This document shows, piece by piece, positions 1 through 10,477 of a DNA stretch of 64,000 bases. How positions within the stretch are numbered: position 1 is the first letter of the stretch; each line of letters opens with the position of its first letter. This DNA comes from Lineus longissimus. Lineage: Eukaryota > Nemertea > Pilidiophora > Heteronemertea > Lineidae. The notes beneath the pieces were generated by a model that searched no databases, was not told the origin of the DNA, and saw only the letters and a program-made list of their open reading frames with translations. Position numbers and translations under genes: made by a program. The DNA lies in contig NC_088323.1 in the NCBI RefSeq assembly GCF_910592395.1, forward strand, positions 14,739,501 to 14,803,500, read 5' to 3'.

Positions 1-70
1 CAACCAATCATTTTCGAAATAGTCACCTCGCACTTCGTCCCATTGGGGACGAAGTATTGGTCTGAACAAC

Positions 71-241
71 CCGGTGTAACAGTAACAAATGCCCCCCTGG
101 AAAAAGTGTCAGGCCCTATTGTATTCTGTAATATGGTTCTATAGAGACCCTGACCGTCAATAGCTCAGAGATTGAAGTGCATAATAGAATCCTTTGTTTC
201 CCTGGCATTCTATCCTAGGACATTTTAAACTTCTACACCGG
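71..241. mobile_element. MITE, CCGGTGTA-ended family, copy 1
   Basis: A 171-bp element with imperfect terminal inverted repeats: CCGGTGTAACAGTAACAAAT at the left, and a right end whose complement begins CCGGTGTAGAAGTTTAAAAT. The body (GGTTCTATAGAGACC ... ATAGAATCCTTTGTTTCC) recurs at 3963, 20066, 23085, 32874, 33041, 34013, 37418 and 37865. No clear target-site duplication was seen. Confidence 0.85.
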
Positions 242-3074
242 CGAGTGTTATGGCGCATTTCACGCTGGTGGGGGAAATCTGGGTGCTGATTGAAGGAAGG
301 TGTAATTCAGGGAGAGAGACCTGGATGTAATTTGCCTGGGCTCCTAGCCTCGCTCTCGTGAACTTTCATCTTAGGCCCGGAGCTAGAGGCCGGCGGACGA
401 TGCTGGGATGTATTGGCGATGTGGTCAATAATCTGAACTCTTTCGGACTTTGTCGTATTTTCGACAAACATCAGCGGTTATCTCAAAGTCACGGTCACGG
501 GTTCACCTAAGTCACTGGCTGTCTTATGCAGCTAAATTAGGATTCAGAAATTGCAGCAGAGAACAGAAATCATTCTATTGGCATGATCAATCTAATTCAT
601 CTTGAATACCGTCCAGGGTCCGTCGTATGCTCATCCCCTTGCACACATCCCTGACGTCATTAGTGCCGATTGAAAGGCCCTGAAGTTCAGGATGAATGAA
701 ATCACGTGTCAGGAAGATTGATCGAAGTCGACCATTCGCCTTTTTCTTGATGGCGGCCAGGAAAGACTGATGTGATATATCCAGCCTGGTCATTTTTTTG
801 CCGCGTTCTGGCGCCGGTGTTTCACGGACGATTAAAGATGGCCTCATCCTGTGGGTAGCTAGCAGATCAAGTCACGCGTCGATGTTTATCTGAAGTCATT
901 CCGCCCATGCAGACATTAATTAGCTACACGCTTCACGGACATAGAGTTCTGTCCAGAGTATCCTCGATATTAATATAGACCAAATCACTCTTGCAGATAA
1001 AGTCACTCTGATCACGCAGGTCATTAATTAGCTGTATGCACCATGGCGCCTAATGCCTGCAAACATCGACATTTTTATTTAGGTCCGGTGTAATGTTTTT
1101 AAGTGTTTCTGTTTTTGAGTGTTTCCCCTCATTGTTTGGGAACGCTCAAAAATAGATTGACGAGTATTTCTGTGTATCCCCCCTATCGAAAAGTCGTGGT
1201 CTCTCTAGCTGCCTATTGTTTGGAAACACTGACACATGGGGAACAACCACAGATGTTACACCGGCTCTACAAGAAGCGGGAGCGTACCATGCTCACGAGC
1301 AGTGACCCCTGGCCACTCCGCAGAGGTTGGTTCGAATCCGGCCCGCGGCGGCTGGAATTTTCGAGGCTTTGTTTCTTCTTGTCTGCAAAGCTAAATTCTG
1401 CAGTCGCGTATGGGCACATATCGTCCCTGGTCCTCCGAACACTTCCCCCTGGTCCTCCGAACACTTGACAGAGCCAAAAGCACTTTTATAACGTTGTTTT
1501 CGTGTTACGTTTCATAGTTTGTGTGTACCTAATATAACCATGTGAATGCCTAAACTTTTTATGAACTTTTTTGTTTTGATATGTGATCACCAATTTCACC
1601 ATGATAAAGCATTTGTGGCCTATCACAGCAAAACCAGACACATGTCGCTCTGAGCTTGGCAGGTTGAGACGGACTGTTTGTTCATTTCACTATTGTCTGC
1701 CTTTTGTGAAATCTGACGACATCAATTTCTTCTATTATCTCCTGGTGTCATCTTGGCTCATCTTATGTGCGACATGCGAATGGTTTTGCTCGAACTGGTC
1801 ACATTTTCACTCTTCCCCCATAATGTTGCCACGAAACACAGCTTATTTGATTTGGCCCACTGCCTAATAGTATATAGGGCTGCGAGACGTTTTAACCTGG
1901 CGTTTCTTGGCCGCCAAGCAACCACACTCATCATTGTTCAAAACACTTATTCCTAAAGTTTGCCTCATAAAATGACTTTAGAACTGAATATCTGTGAGTA
2001 ATGACAAAAGGGTGTTTTCACGGTCAGCCATGTTAGAGGGTAGGACAACGATTTGTCATGCCTGACTTAACTGAATAAAATGCTGTCATGGTCATTTGAG
2101 CTTGCTTTCTTTTGTCTGCCCCTCCATGGCCGGTGATGACGTCCCGTGAAACCACTCTCTATCTGTACTTACAACCTCTTAGTCCCTCGGCCGCACCACG
2201 CTCTCGATCCCTTATTTTGTTCCAGATGTCAGCGTGGTAGGTAGATCTGAGTGTCCCGTTCTGACGATATATCACTTTCACGGTTCATGATCAATTGGAC
2301 GGATATACGGGTTACGGATGACAATAGACTCGTCCATATCTTTACTCAAACGAGGGGTGTAATACGCTCACTCCTTACACCCTTATTTCACCAGTCTAAA
2401 GATGTCATCGGAAATTGGCCACCCGATGTGTTTTTCATATCGTTCAGGCCAAAGGTAATAGCTTCACTCAAAAATATGACCATATTACATTTACCAAAAG
2501 ATATTGGTGGTTAAATATGATAAAATGCTAAAAAGGCCCTGTCTTGCTTGAATAAGGTGTGGAATGTTAGTTTCTTGGTTTGTAAACATGATATTACACT
2601 TTTTTGATTTGGAATAATGTCAACCAACATCCTTCAGGTCGACTTTGACATGGGTACTCCTCTTCATGATTTTCTTAGGGTGGAATGACATGGCCTTGCA
2701 AGCGGTAAAAATGGCTCCATAGCGTGTCAAATTCTGACATGTCTCTGACAAATGTCAATAACACAAGTCAGAATCATTGGAATTGTTTTAAATTCATATA
2801 TAGAGTTCTTAACATATGGGACTATGCTCATGGAAAGTTTGAAGAAAAACGCAGCATTGAATTTGTTTCAAAGCAGGAAAATGTATGTACATAGAATGTA
2901 CAGGGAATGTATGTGAAATTTAATTGTGTACAGGGCCCGTGTTGGGGTTCGGATAGTGTCAGAAAGGCACTGTCAGTTCCATTCAAAACAAGTTTACGGC
3001 CAATGATAGGCCACTGCGATGCTGCATTTGTCATTTTCTAAATTCTGCGCAGAAATCCCAAAAGAGAGAGGTCA
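242..3074. other. No gene recognised
   Basis: Short frames only, in conflicting directions. A tRNA-like B box (GGTTCGAATCC at about 1328) and a doubled CTGGTCCTCCGAACACTTCC (about 1427-1465) suggest old repeat debris. Confidence 0.5.
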
Positions 3075-3183
3075 GGTAGAATGGGGTATTTGTAGCCCCT
3101 GCATTGTTTGATGCATGGGGATATCAATCAATATCATAGGCAGGGGCTACAATTAAACTGGGCTACAATTACCCCATTCTACC
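3075..3183. mobile_element. Palindromic MITE with GGTAGAATGGGGTA ends
   Basis: Left GGTAGAATGGGGTATTTGTA then GCCCCTG; right CAGGGGCTACAATTAAACTG then GGCTACAATTACCCCATTCT. Arms of about 30 bp enclose a short centre. Single copy in the window. Confidence 0.65.
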
Positions 3184-3962
3184 CTATATCTAAAAAAACA
3201 ATCGTACCTTATATTCAATACTGAAGTCTTTTATTACAAATCACCAAAACTCATCAACAACATGATGTATATTTCAAACTAGAACCTTTCCAGCCGTGAC
3301 TAATCATATTCTTGAAGGATAGACAGGTTTCGCAATCTTACGAGTGGCGAAGTACGATGTACGGAGGTCTCTGACGTAATCAATTCTTACTTTTAATTCA
3401 TGACGCGCTGTCATTCGGCTTTGGCTGTCGTCGTCAAGAAAAATACATAATGATCCGAAGACAAACTTCGTAAAGTTGCTAAACCTGCCTAATATTATTT
3501 TGTGGGCCTGTTTTGTTTCATTTCCATTCCTTCTCTTCATCATCAAAGAGGATGAAATGCCAATGTAATGCAGTTTGCATGAGAAAAGGTTTAGTGAAAA
3601 TGACCCCCCCCCCCCCCCCCAACAACACACACCATCGAATCTTCAATATATATGCCCAAAGGGAAACCCTTTCCCAAAGACTGCCATCAGCCTTGGTCTA
3701 CTGAAGTCAAGCTGAAGTCACGGCATTCCAACTGATCCCACACCGACTTACCAGCAGTGAACATCAATCCTGACGTCTCCGCCACAACGGCGGTAGATCG
3801 ACATGACTGACTCATGGTCCGATATTACATGGATATAAATATCGCAGTCGAGTGGAATAATTTTTTCACCGTTGAATAATTTTTACTATTCCATGGCTGA
3901 AAGTGCGATATTTATTTTGTCGTACCAAATCACTACGTTGATTTGGTATACTGCCAGAACTG

Positions 3963-4133
3963 CCGGTGTAACAGTAACAAATGCCCCCCTGGAAAAAGTG
4001 TCCGGTCCTATTGCATTCTGCAATATGGTTCTATAGAGACCCTGACCGTCAATAGCTCAGAGATTGAAGCGCATAATAGAATCCTTTGTTTCCCGCGCAT
4101 TCTATCCTAGGACATTTTAAACTTCTACACCGG
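3963..4133. mobile_element. MITE, CCGGTGTA-ended family, copy 2
   Basis: 171 bp, nearly identical to the copy at 71-241 and in the same orientation; the best-matching pair of the family in this window. The similarity implies recent mobility. Confidence 0.85.
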
Positions 4134-4689
4134 CTTCACACTTCAATTTTGTTCCATGACGTCATCATAGAATAATGATACTGAATACCGCGCTCCGATT
4201 GGTTAACATGCTAATGAGGTATGATAAACAAGAATATCCGAGAAATGCTCAGGAACTGTAAAGATACGTCTGAGCCGTCCATCCCAGAGGAATCGAAACA
4301 ACGACATTCTGGTTCTCGGACCATTCACACCAAGCCTTTTTCATCGCGGGATCTGTAATGCAGGGTGTCACCCGAGACCTGCAGATTGTTTCAATAACTT
4401 TGGGATGGACTATCTATGGACGGCTCAGTGGTGTTCCTACAACATCAGCCACAAGTTGTGTCCCCATTTCAACTGTACGGTACTTATCTTTTTTTGTATA
4501 TAAATTAATGACATGTTCTGTACAAAACATACACATTTGACTGTACACGCAATTTACAATTAAAATTAAATATCTTCCTTGTAGAACCCGTTCTATTTAC
4601 ATATTTACAATAAAGGCTACAGAAACGTTGCGGAACGATAGAACAAGCCTCGGTTCCAGGTGCCGTTTGTGATTTATATAAAAGCCGAG
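4134..4689. other. No gene recognised; possible distal 3' region of the BAMBI-like gene
   Basis: AT-rich. The nearest canonical minus-strand AATAAA downstream of the BAMBI-like stop is at about 3911-3916, so this interval could be untranslated sequence or intergenic. Confidence 0.3.
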
Positions 4690-5112
4690 AACGAGGTTTC
4701 GCAGTTTAGCGATTGAAGGAAAACATCATTCGAATGCTCGAATTACTTCCGTCGCAGTTTAGCAATGAAAGGGGAACAGTATACGAATCCTAGTGTCCTC
4801 CGTCGCAGTTTAGCAATTAAAGGAACACAGTATACGAATCCTCGACTGTCCTCCTTCACAGTTTTGTGACTATTTAAGTAAAACCGTATACGAGAATCTC
4901 CAACTATCCCCTTTCGCGTTTTAGCAATTAAAGGAACACAGTATACGAATCTTCGAATGTCCTCCGTCACAGTTTAAGAATTAAAGGGAAACAGTATACG
5001 ACTCACTAACTGCCCTTCTTTTGCACTTTAGCAACTAAAGGAACACAGTATACGTATCCTAAGCTGTCCTCCTTCGCAGTTTAGGTGTAAAGGCAAACAG
5101 TATACGAAAGCA
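4690..5112. repeat. ~51-57-bp tandem array downstream of the BAMBI-like stop
   Basis: About eight units of CGCAGTTTAGCAATTAAAGG then AACACAGTATACGAATCC with a variable CTGTCCTCCTT linker. It starts 56 bases beyond the stop codon in the gene's sense, so it may be part of the 3' untranslated region. Units diverge by 10-25%. Confidence 0.85.
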
Positions 5113-5167
5113 TTATACACACATTCACCCGTAATTTTGATGTCCCAATGTCATTATTTATCAATAT

Positions 5168-5547
5168 TTACACTTTCATTAGGAGTTTACTCTCACTGGT
5201 TGCAGAAGTTCGTTCTGTTTCCGGATATGTATGAGGTTTGGCCTTAACCTCGTTCCCTGCGCAACATTCTGAATGCTTCAACCCGTTTGCATTGTTTGTA
5301 ATATTATAATCCCGATAAAAATGATCGTGATTTTTTCGCTTTAGGAGAAAAATTGCAAATATGATTATGGCTAAAAGTACGCATGCGCCGGCGATAGGCA
5401 CACTGATATAAATAGGGTTTATCATTTTTGAGTATTTCCGGTTCCGGTCGTCATCCGGGTTATTTCTATAATTGTTGTATTCTTCCGTTGTGTCGATTAT
5501 TTTCGTATCCGACGTCTCCGGCAGTGCGTCTTTTGTCTCTTCCTTTT
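5168..5547 (-). CDS. BAMBI: BAMBI-like pseudoreceptor: last coding exon (stalk, transmembrane, short tail)
   Basis: The acceptor ends GTTTTTCAG before 5547 and the stop is at 5168. After an acidic stalk (EETKDALPETSDTKII, then DTTEEYNNYRNNPDDD) comes one membrane segment, ISVPIAGACVLLAIIIFAIF, then basic LLKRKNH and a tail of about 50 residues ending SKLLMKV. The VPIAG-x-x-L start of the membrane segment is also found in human BAMBI (VPIAGGLILVLL). There is no GS box and no kinase, as expected for BAMBI, which lowers BMP/activin signalling by occupying receptor complexes at the plasma membrane. The exon starts in phase 1 and joins the exon at 6312-6463 (A plus AA gives Lys). Symbol by homology; the tail itself is divergent. 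Confidence 0.8.
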
Positions 5548-6311
5548 CTGAAAAACGGAACAGTAGCATTATTTACCGAAGAAATAACACTTCTATCGTT
5601 TTCGAATCTGGTCCCCTAGCGGCCGAGCTGCGACTTAAATCGACTTAAATCTGACCTGTCCCAAGGCACCAGAAAACCCGACCTGAGAAGGTGCCAGTTC
5701 ATCAGCTACGTGTAATTGTTCATCTTGAGCCCAAGGCTCCGACTTCGTGACCTCAATGCCGTACAACTCGGAGCGGACGAACGAAGTCATACAAGAACAG
5801 GGCAGCCTATGGTTGGACCCGGGAAAGAGGGGGCGCCCTGGTGGTTTACGTCAAGATTTGCCAAAATACACTGCTTATTTTCAAACCTCTCTTGCAGGGA
5901 GGGGCGCACTCCCTGCCCTGAAGACTGGATGCCCAGACGAAGCATGTTACTCTCTGATGAATATCCTAACCTTGCACGATCGAGCAGCTTATACTCATGA
6001 GTTCTTATATAAGACAGGTTTCACAGTCCATACGAATGACGACGTACTTGGAAGGGCTGTCATCAAGTTCTGTGCTAAATCATTAACACGCACGATCCTT
6101 TTAGTTAGTTTTAGAAGGCACAGGGGAAATTTTCGAGGAAAAAAGTCGAGAAACATACACTTCGCCGTGGGAATCTTCGTAAAGCTTACGCCTGTCTACT
6201 GTCTGTCCAAAGAACGACACTACATTGTATTTCTAAAAAGCCTATCCTGTCTCTCTGCGCAGAATGTTTCGGAGTACAGAGAACCGACATAAGCGGTTTG
6301 GCTGAACTTAC
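5548..6311 (-). other. Intron of the BAMBI-like gene
   Basis: 764 bp between consensus GTAAGT and TTTTTCAG. A plus-strand frame of 181 codons lies here but has no recognisable features and overlaps another in a different frame. Confidence 0.75.
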
Positions 6312-6463
6312 TTGAAGCTTTGACTAGCCATGGTGGTGCAGTAGGTATGACGTCTCGATTACACCAATCTTCTGCGCAGCACATGAGAACTGGCCACGGG
6401 TCGTTGATATGCTCTGGCCGCTTGTTGTCGCAGAGGATAGAATTTGGATGATCTATGCAACCC
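6312..6463 (-). CDS. BAMBI: BAMBI-like pseudoreceptor: end of the cysteine-rich extracellular domain
   Basis: A 152-nt exon with an acceptor ending CCTTCTTCAG before 6463 and donor GTAAGT after 6312. It encodes GCIDHPNSILCDNKRPEHIN, then DPWPVLMCCAEDWCNRDVIP, then TAPPWLVKAS. The CC-x3-D-x-CN finish (CCAEDWCN) is the signature end of the activin-receptor-type three-finger domain; human BAMBI has CCHEDMCN, and its HGCLD aligns with GCID here. Only the second half of the ectodomain is in this exon. The first half, with the CYC motif, must be on an upstream exon that I could not locate. Phases (2 in, 1 out) fit the downstream exon. Confidence 0.82.
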
Positions 6464-7716
6464 CTGAAGAAGGCAACACATAGGTTAAGATTTTCATACG
6501 GGAAGATTTCTTTCTCGCTGACGTCATCAAGTCAAGTTGATACTTTTGCATTATAAATTGTTTCTAGTCAAAATATTGCCCAGTGTCAGTCTACGGTTTC
6601 GTTTGTAAAGCAGTTCTACTTTAAATCCGACCAGCATCACCTCGTTCCTAGGGCTAGACAAGTACATAAGTGAGGCAATCTAAACGATAGAGGTCAAAGA
6701 TAGAGGAGACGAGATTGATGGACGTGGTCCCCATCTCGAAAAATACAAACTGAAGCACGGACTGATTCGAGGCAGGCCGCTCGGCAGGATGGTTCGAATC
6801 GGCGCATGGTGATACGAGGCTATCAGTTCGCTTGAAACCAAGATAGAAAAAGCCCTCTTTCGATCTCTTGCCTACCTAATCATATATTTGCCTACGTCAT
6901 CTATCGTCTGCGCGAAGTACTGGACATAACACAAGGTGGCGCTGCATGTTGTCTTGTTGTGTTGTTTACATTCGTCTGTCGTGCAGTCGCAGTTTACCGA
7001 GATACCTGAAGAATATAAGGGGGAGAAAATAATGAAATCATAAGTGCACGTAGTTCCAAAATTTGCTACAGGAGCGCTACAGTCGACTTTTGGTTTTGAC
7101 AGGCAGCTAATTCAGTCAATGCCTGTTGACAACCTGATAAGACCAGGCGTCTCCCTGCGAGATCTCGTGATATTTGGCTGGTCAATTACGCAGCTGCAAT
7201 CCAACCTTGCGCCAGGAATTGGCGGAGGTGCACAATGACTTGGGACGAGGCTGGCCTTCCACGGAAAATGAAGCGGAAGTCAACCATCACCCTGGTGGCA
7301 GAGTCCGGGTTACGCCATGCAACATGGGAGGTGAAAATAAACGCAAACATGTCAAACCGGATACAACTAAAACGCCATCGCATCATCTACCGAAACATTT
7401 TGAGACACACTGTGTACAGACACGACACTACTAGATTCATGAGATGACTCGCCGAACAATCGCATGACAAAATGCATCAATAATTGAAAAGAACAAACGC
7501 AATTTGAAGTGACAGGCAGGTCAAAGATGGCACCTTCCACATCTCCCTAATGAGCCTATCGTTCTTGTTCTAGCTTATTAAGGCCTGATTAAGTGGTTGT
7601 TGAGAGGGGCTGAGACGCTCAGTTGTGACTTGTCGCCAGCGTGACGCGCCGTAATCAATTGTATTTAAGTTGGCGCGTGATTTGTAGATGTTGATTTCAC
7701 GAAGGAAAAATAGAGA
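6464..7716. other. No gene recognised; expected BAMBI intron sequence
   Basis: No exon encoding the CYC half of the ectodomain was found. Small overlapping frames near 7044-7447 look non-coding. Confidence 0.4.
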
Positions 7717-7836
7717 GCTTGCGCAAATTCCCGGAAACGTCAGTGTTGACGTCTATCTCATTGTTTGACCTCAAAACAAAGTCGAACAATGGGATAGGCG
7801 TGCACGTGGACATTTCGGGAGCTTTGCGAAAACTCG
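7717..7836. mobile_element. Palindromic MITE, TTTTCGCAAA-ended family
   Basis: Inverted ends CTTGCGCAAATTCCCGGAAA and CATTTCGGGAGCTTTGCGAA, with an internal inverted CATTGT-TGAC / GTC-GAACAATGGGATAGGCG. A second copy is at 24571-24689. Confidence 0.75.
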
Positions 7837-9934
7837 CTAGGTAGATAAATGTTGTAGACTAGAAAACGCGGAATCCTAGGTCCGGGTTTAAGTAGAGCAA
7901 CACGGTATACGAACACGCCGTATTCACGTATTACACGAATTCGTTATAATGCACTAGCAGACTCAATGAAACAACTAATTCCATGTTTGCCAATCGACGA
8001 CCATACTCTGTAATATACGTTTGCCCTACGTACATGTATAAGCTCCCGATAGGTGGCCAGTGTGTAGCCACCATTGGCCAATCATGGGCCACTCTCTGAA
8101 ATGTAATGCATGAGAATGGTTGCCTCACTCTTACTTAGCGCTACAGTTAGAAATGCTGCAAAGCATGAGAATGCATACAAGTGCAAAATAGAGAAATAAT
8201 TTCAACATTTTGTCGGTGAACGTCGACACACGTGTAGCCTTTTCTATTCTGAAGACAATTAAAATTGCCGTGAAAAAATAAAAAGGGTCAATTTATATTA
8301 CTATAATGTTAACATTTGTTCGAAAACTTTCGAAGAGCGCTTTTCGTCGGCAACATCAGAAACTAGATTCCTGCTAGGTAAATTCTAAATTTTCGGAATC
8401 TGAAATATCTTTTGCATAATGGGTTAACGTGACTTCGCCAACCACCCGTAAATACCTTGTGTCAGCCAAAGCAAATGTTATGCTAACCCCGCTTAGAGTG
8501 GAGTGATTCTGAACAGGTACCCGGCGCTCTGTTCATTCGCAGCATATGTCGAACCACTTAGGAAAGTTTCCATGGTTTTTCTGAAGATACCTGATCGATT
8601 TAGCGCAAGAGTGATTGAGACAGTTCTATCGGTTTGGTTGAAGGATTCTAGGCCAAGTAGACGACTTTCCAAACCAATAACAGTAAGAGGAAGAAACGAC
8701 ACGCTGCAGCTGCACATCCCGCAGCCGCAAGCAGTTCTTCACGTTATTCCTAGGCCACGCCCAGCCTCGTATGAACGTCTTTATTCGCGGTTTCGTCCTA
8801 GTCAGGGTTGTAAGCTTCCAGGAAGCAGAAGATGAACTGAACTTCATCAGTTCACGATTTTGATACTTCCGAAGCGGCATAAATCTTTCAACGTACATGT
8901 ACCAATGGTCGCCAACAAAATGTACTTAGTGAACCTCACCGCCGGAAAGCTTGTTTCCTCATGTGTCCGTACATGATAAATTCAAAGCACGATCAAGGGG
9001 GTAACAGATAAATACAAATTCCTCTCGCAAGCACGGCATAACTTTTTCAGAGTACTGATAGCTACCACAGATTTTCCGAGTGAACACCGTCGCCGCAAGG
9101 CTTGTTTCTTTTCACGATCCCGTACCTGATATGGAGACAAATACAGATAAATGCATTGTCTTCGCCCAAGCATGGAGAGTTCCCCGTCATGCCCGTAGGT
9201 AATGCAACGAATACTTGAGTAGCCATCCTCCTATCTCGTAGCGGCTTGAGTTGAAGCTACTTTACTGGTATAGTTGTTTCAAAGAGGATTAAATCCCAAT
9301 CAACTTGGTTTGTATTTCGGACACCCCTAAGACGTGCTGTGCTGGTGGTGAAATCATCAACAGACGCGTTGGCTTGGGCTTTCTTTCTGGGCAGAGCATC
9401 TGTTTTCCGAAAAAAAGCGCCCAAGGAAGAATGCGATTTCGTTTTGTTTTTCAATGAAAACGGGGCTACTGCTGCGAAACCGGTGCCGGTTAAAACAGCA
9501 TGACCCGAGAAAAGAATGATACCAAAATGGGCATAAAGTACCAGATGGACCCCCTTGCCCCCTGAACCCCATGACGAAACGGCAATGAACCCCACCTATC
9601 ACACCCACGATCTCCTGGTTATGAGCCCAGCACTCTCCCTATAATCAGAGTGTTTCAATTCTCGAAGGGCTCTGTTATAATCTTTCTTTGGGAGCTTTAG
9701 TGTTTCGTTCATCTTTAGGATGCGTACAGATATACTGAAGAGCACTTCTAGCAACCGACGGCAATTACTGCAGGATTCCGACAGATCCTCCGTTCCCCAT
9801 CCTTCAAAATATAAACAGACAAAAACGAAGTGCCACTTAGTCAAACAGGTAACGAGAACAGACAGTCGATGTCTTGCCGTGTATTTCGTTTTTTGAGCAA
9901 AGTGGGGAGTTTGCCACTGAGGTTTTACCAGTGA
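7837..9934. other. No gene recognised
   Basis: Opposed frames at 8493-8898 and 9257-9967 overlap on both strands without splice context or family resemblance. Confidence 0.4.
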
Positions 9935-9948
9935 CCGCCAGGTGGCAG
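9935..9948 (+). promoter_or_regulatory. CTCF-like motif
   Basis: CCGCCAGGTGGCAG fits the bilaterian CTCF core (CC-x-S-Y-AG-R-K-GGC-R-S) at all but the third base. A second partial site in the same orientation lies 134 bases downstream (10069-10082). Occupancy cannot be judged from sequence. Confidence 0.4.
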
Positions 9949-10068
9949 GGGATGCCGCAAAGAACAATCAACCGGCAGGATATCAAGCTTCTGGCCGTTT
10001 GATGGGCTTGCCATGGCCCTCGTCCATTGAACAACCTGCGCAGGTTACTATTGAGGTTCTTCAAGTGG

Positions 10069-10082
10069 CCGCCAGGTGGTAC
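10069..10082 (+). promoter_or_regulatory. CTCF-like motif, weaker
   Basis: CCGCCAGGTGGTAC, preceded as at 9935 by TTGAGGTT-TTC-AGTG; the two sites belong to a 45-bp direct repeat. One more mismatch than the first site. Confidence 0.28.
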
Positions 10083-10297
10083 AAGACACAAGGCGAATAA
10101 TAACACTCGGACAAATCACTTTAAAAGCCCCACCTTTTAGGAAGTTTAAAACTCAATGTGGCGATGGTCACACCAAGGAAACGTCCCGTTATTTATTTAC
10201 CAGAATTTCAACATTTTCCGTGTATTTCCCTTTTAAAAGCCTATTAGGAAGTTTTTATGACTCAGTGTGGCCATGGTCAGCGCAAGGGGTACAAGTA

Positions 10298-10477
10298 CAG
10301 TAGAACCTCTCTATTAAGGACACCCTCGGGACTGGCAAATGCTGTCCTAAATAGAGAGGTGTCCTGATTAGAGAGGTCTAATTGAATGGAAAGTACCAAT
10401 TTGGGACCAAACCTAGTGTCCTTAATAGAGATCTAGGTTGTCCTTAATACGGGTATCCGCTAAGAGAGGTGCCACTG
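10298..10477. mobile_element. pogo/Tigger-like MITE
   Basis: Bounded by CAGTAGAACCTCTCTATTAA and GAGAGGTGCCACTG, with TA on both sides as expected for the Tc1/mariner-pogo superfamily. The termini read as alternating GTCCTTAATAGAGAGG units. No transposase is encoded. Confidence 0.85.

Noticed and set aside
5747-6292. 181-codon plus-strand open frame
   Set aside because: It lies inside the intron between two supported minus-strand exons, shows no family resemblance, and overlaps another frame. Treated as spurious.
8493-8898. Three overlapping frames on both strands
   Set aside because: Mutual overlap without family similarity; typical shadow frames of unique non-coding DNA.
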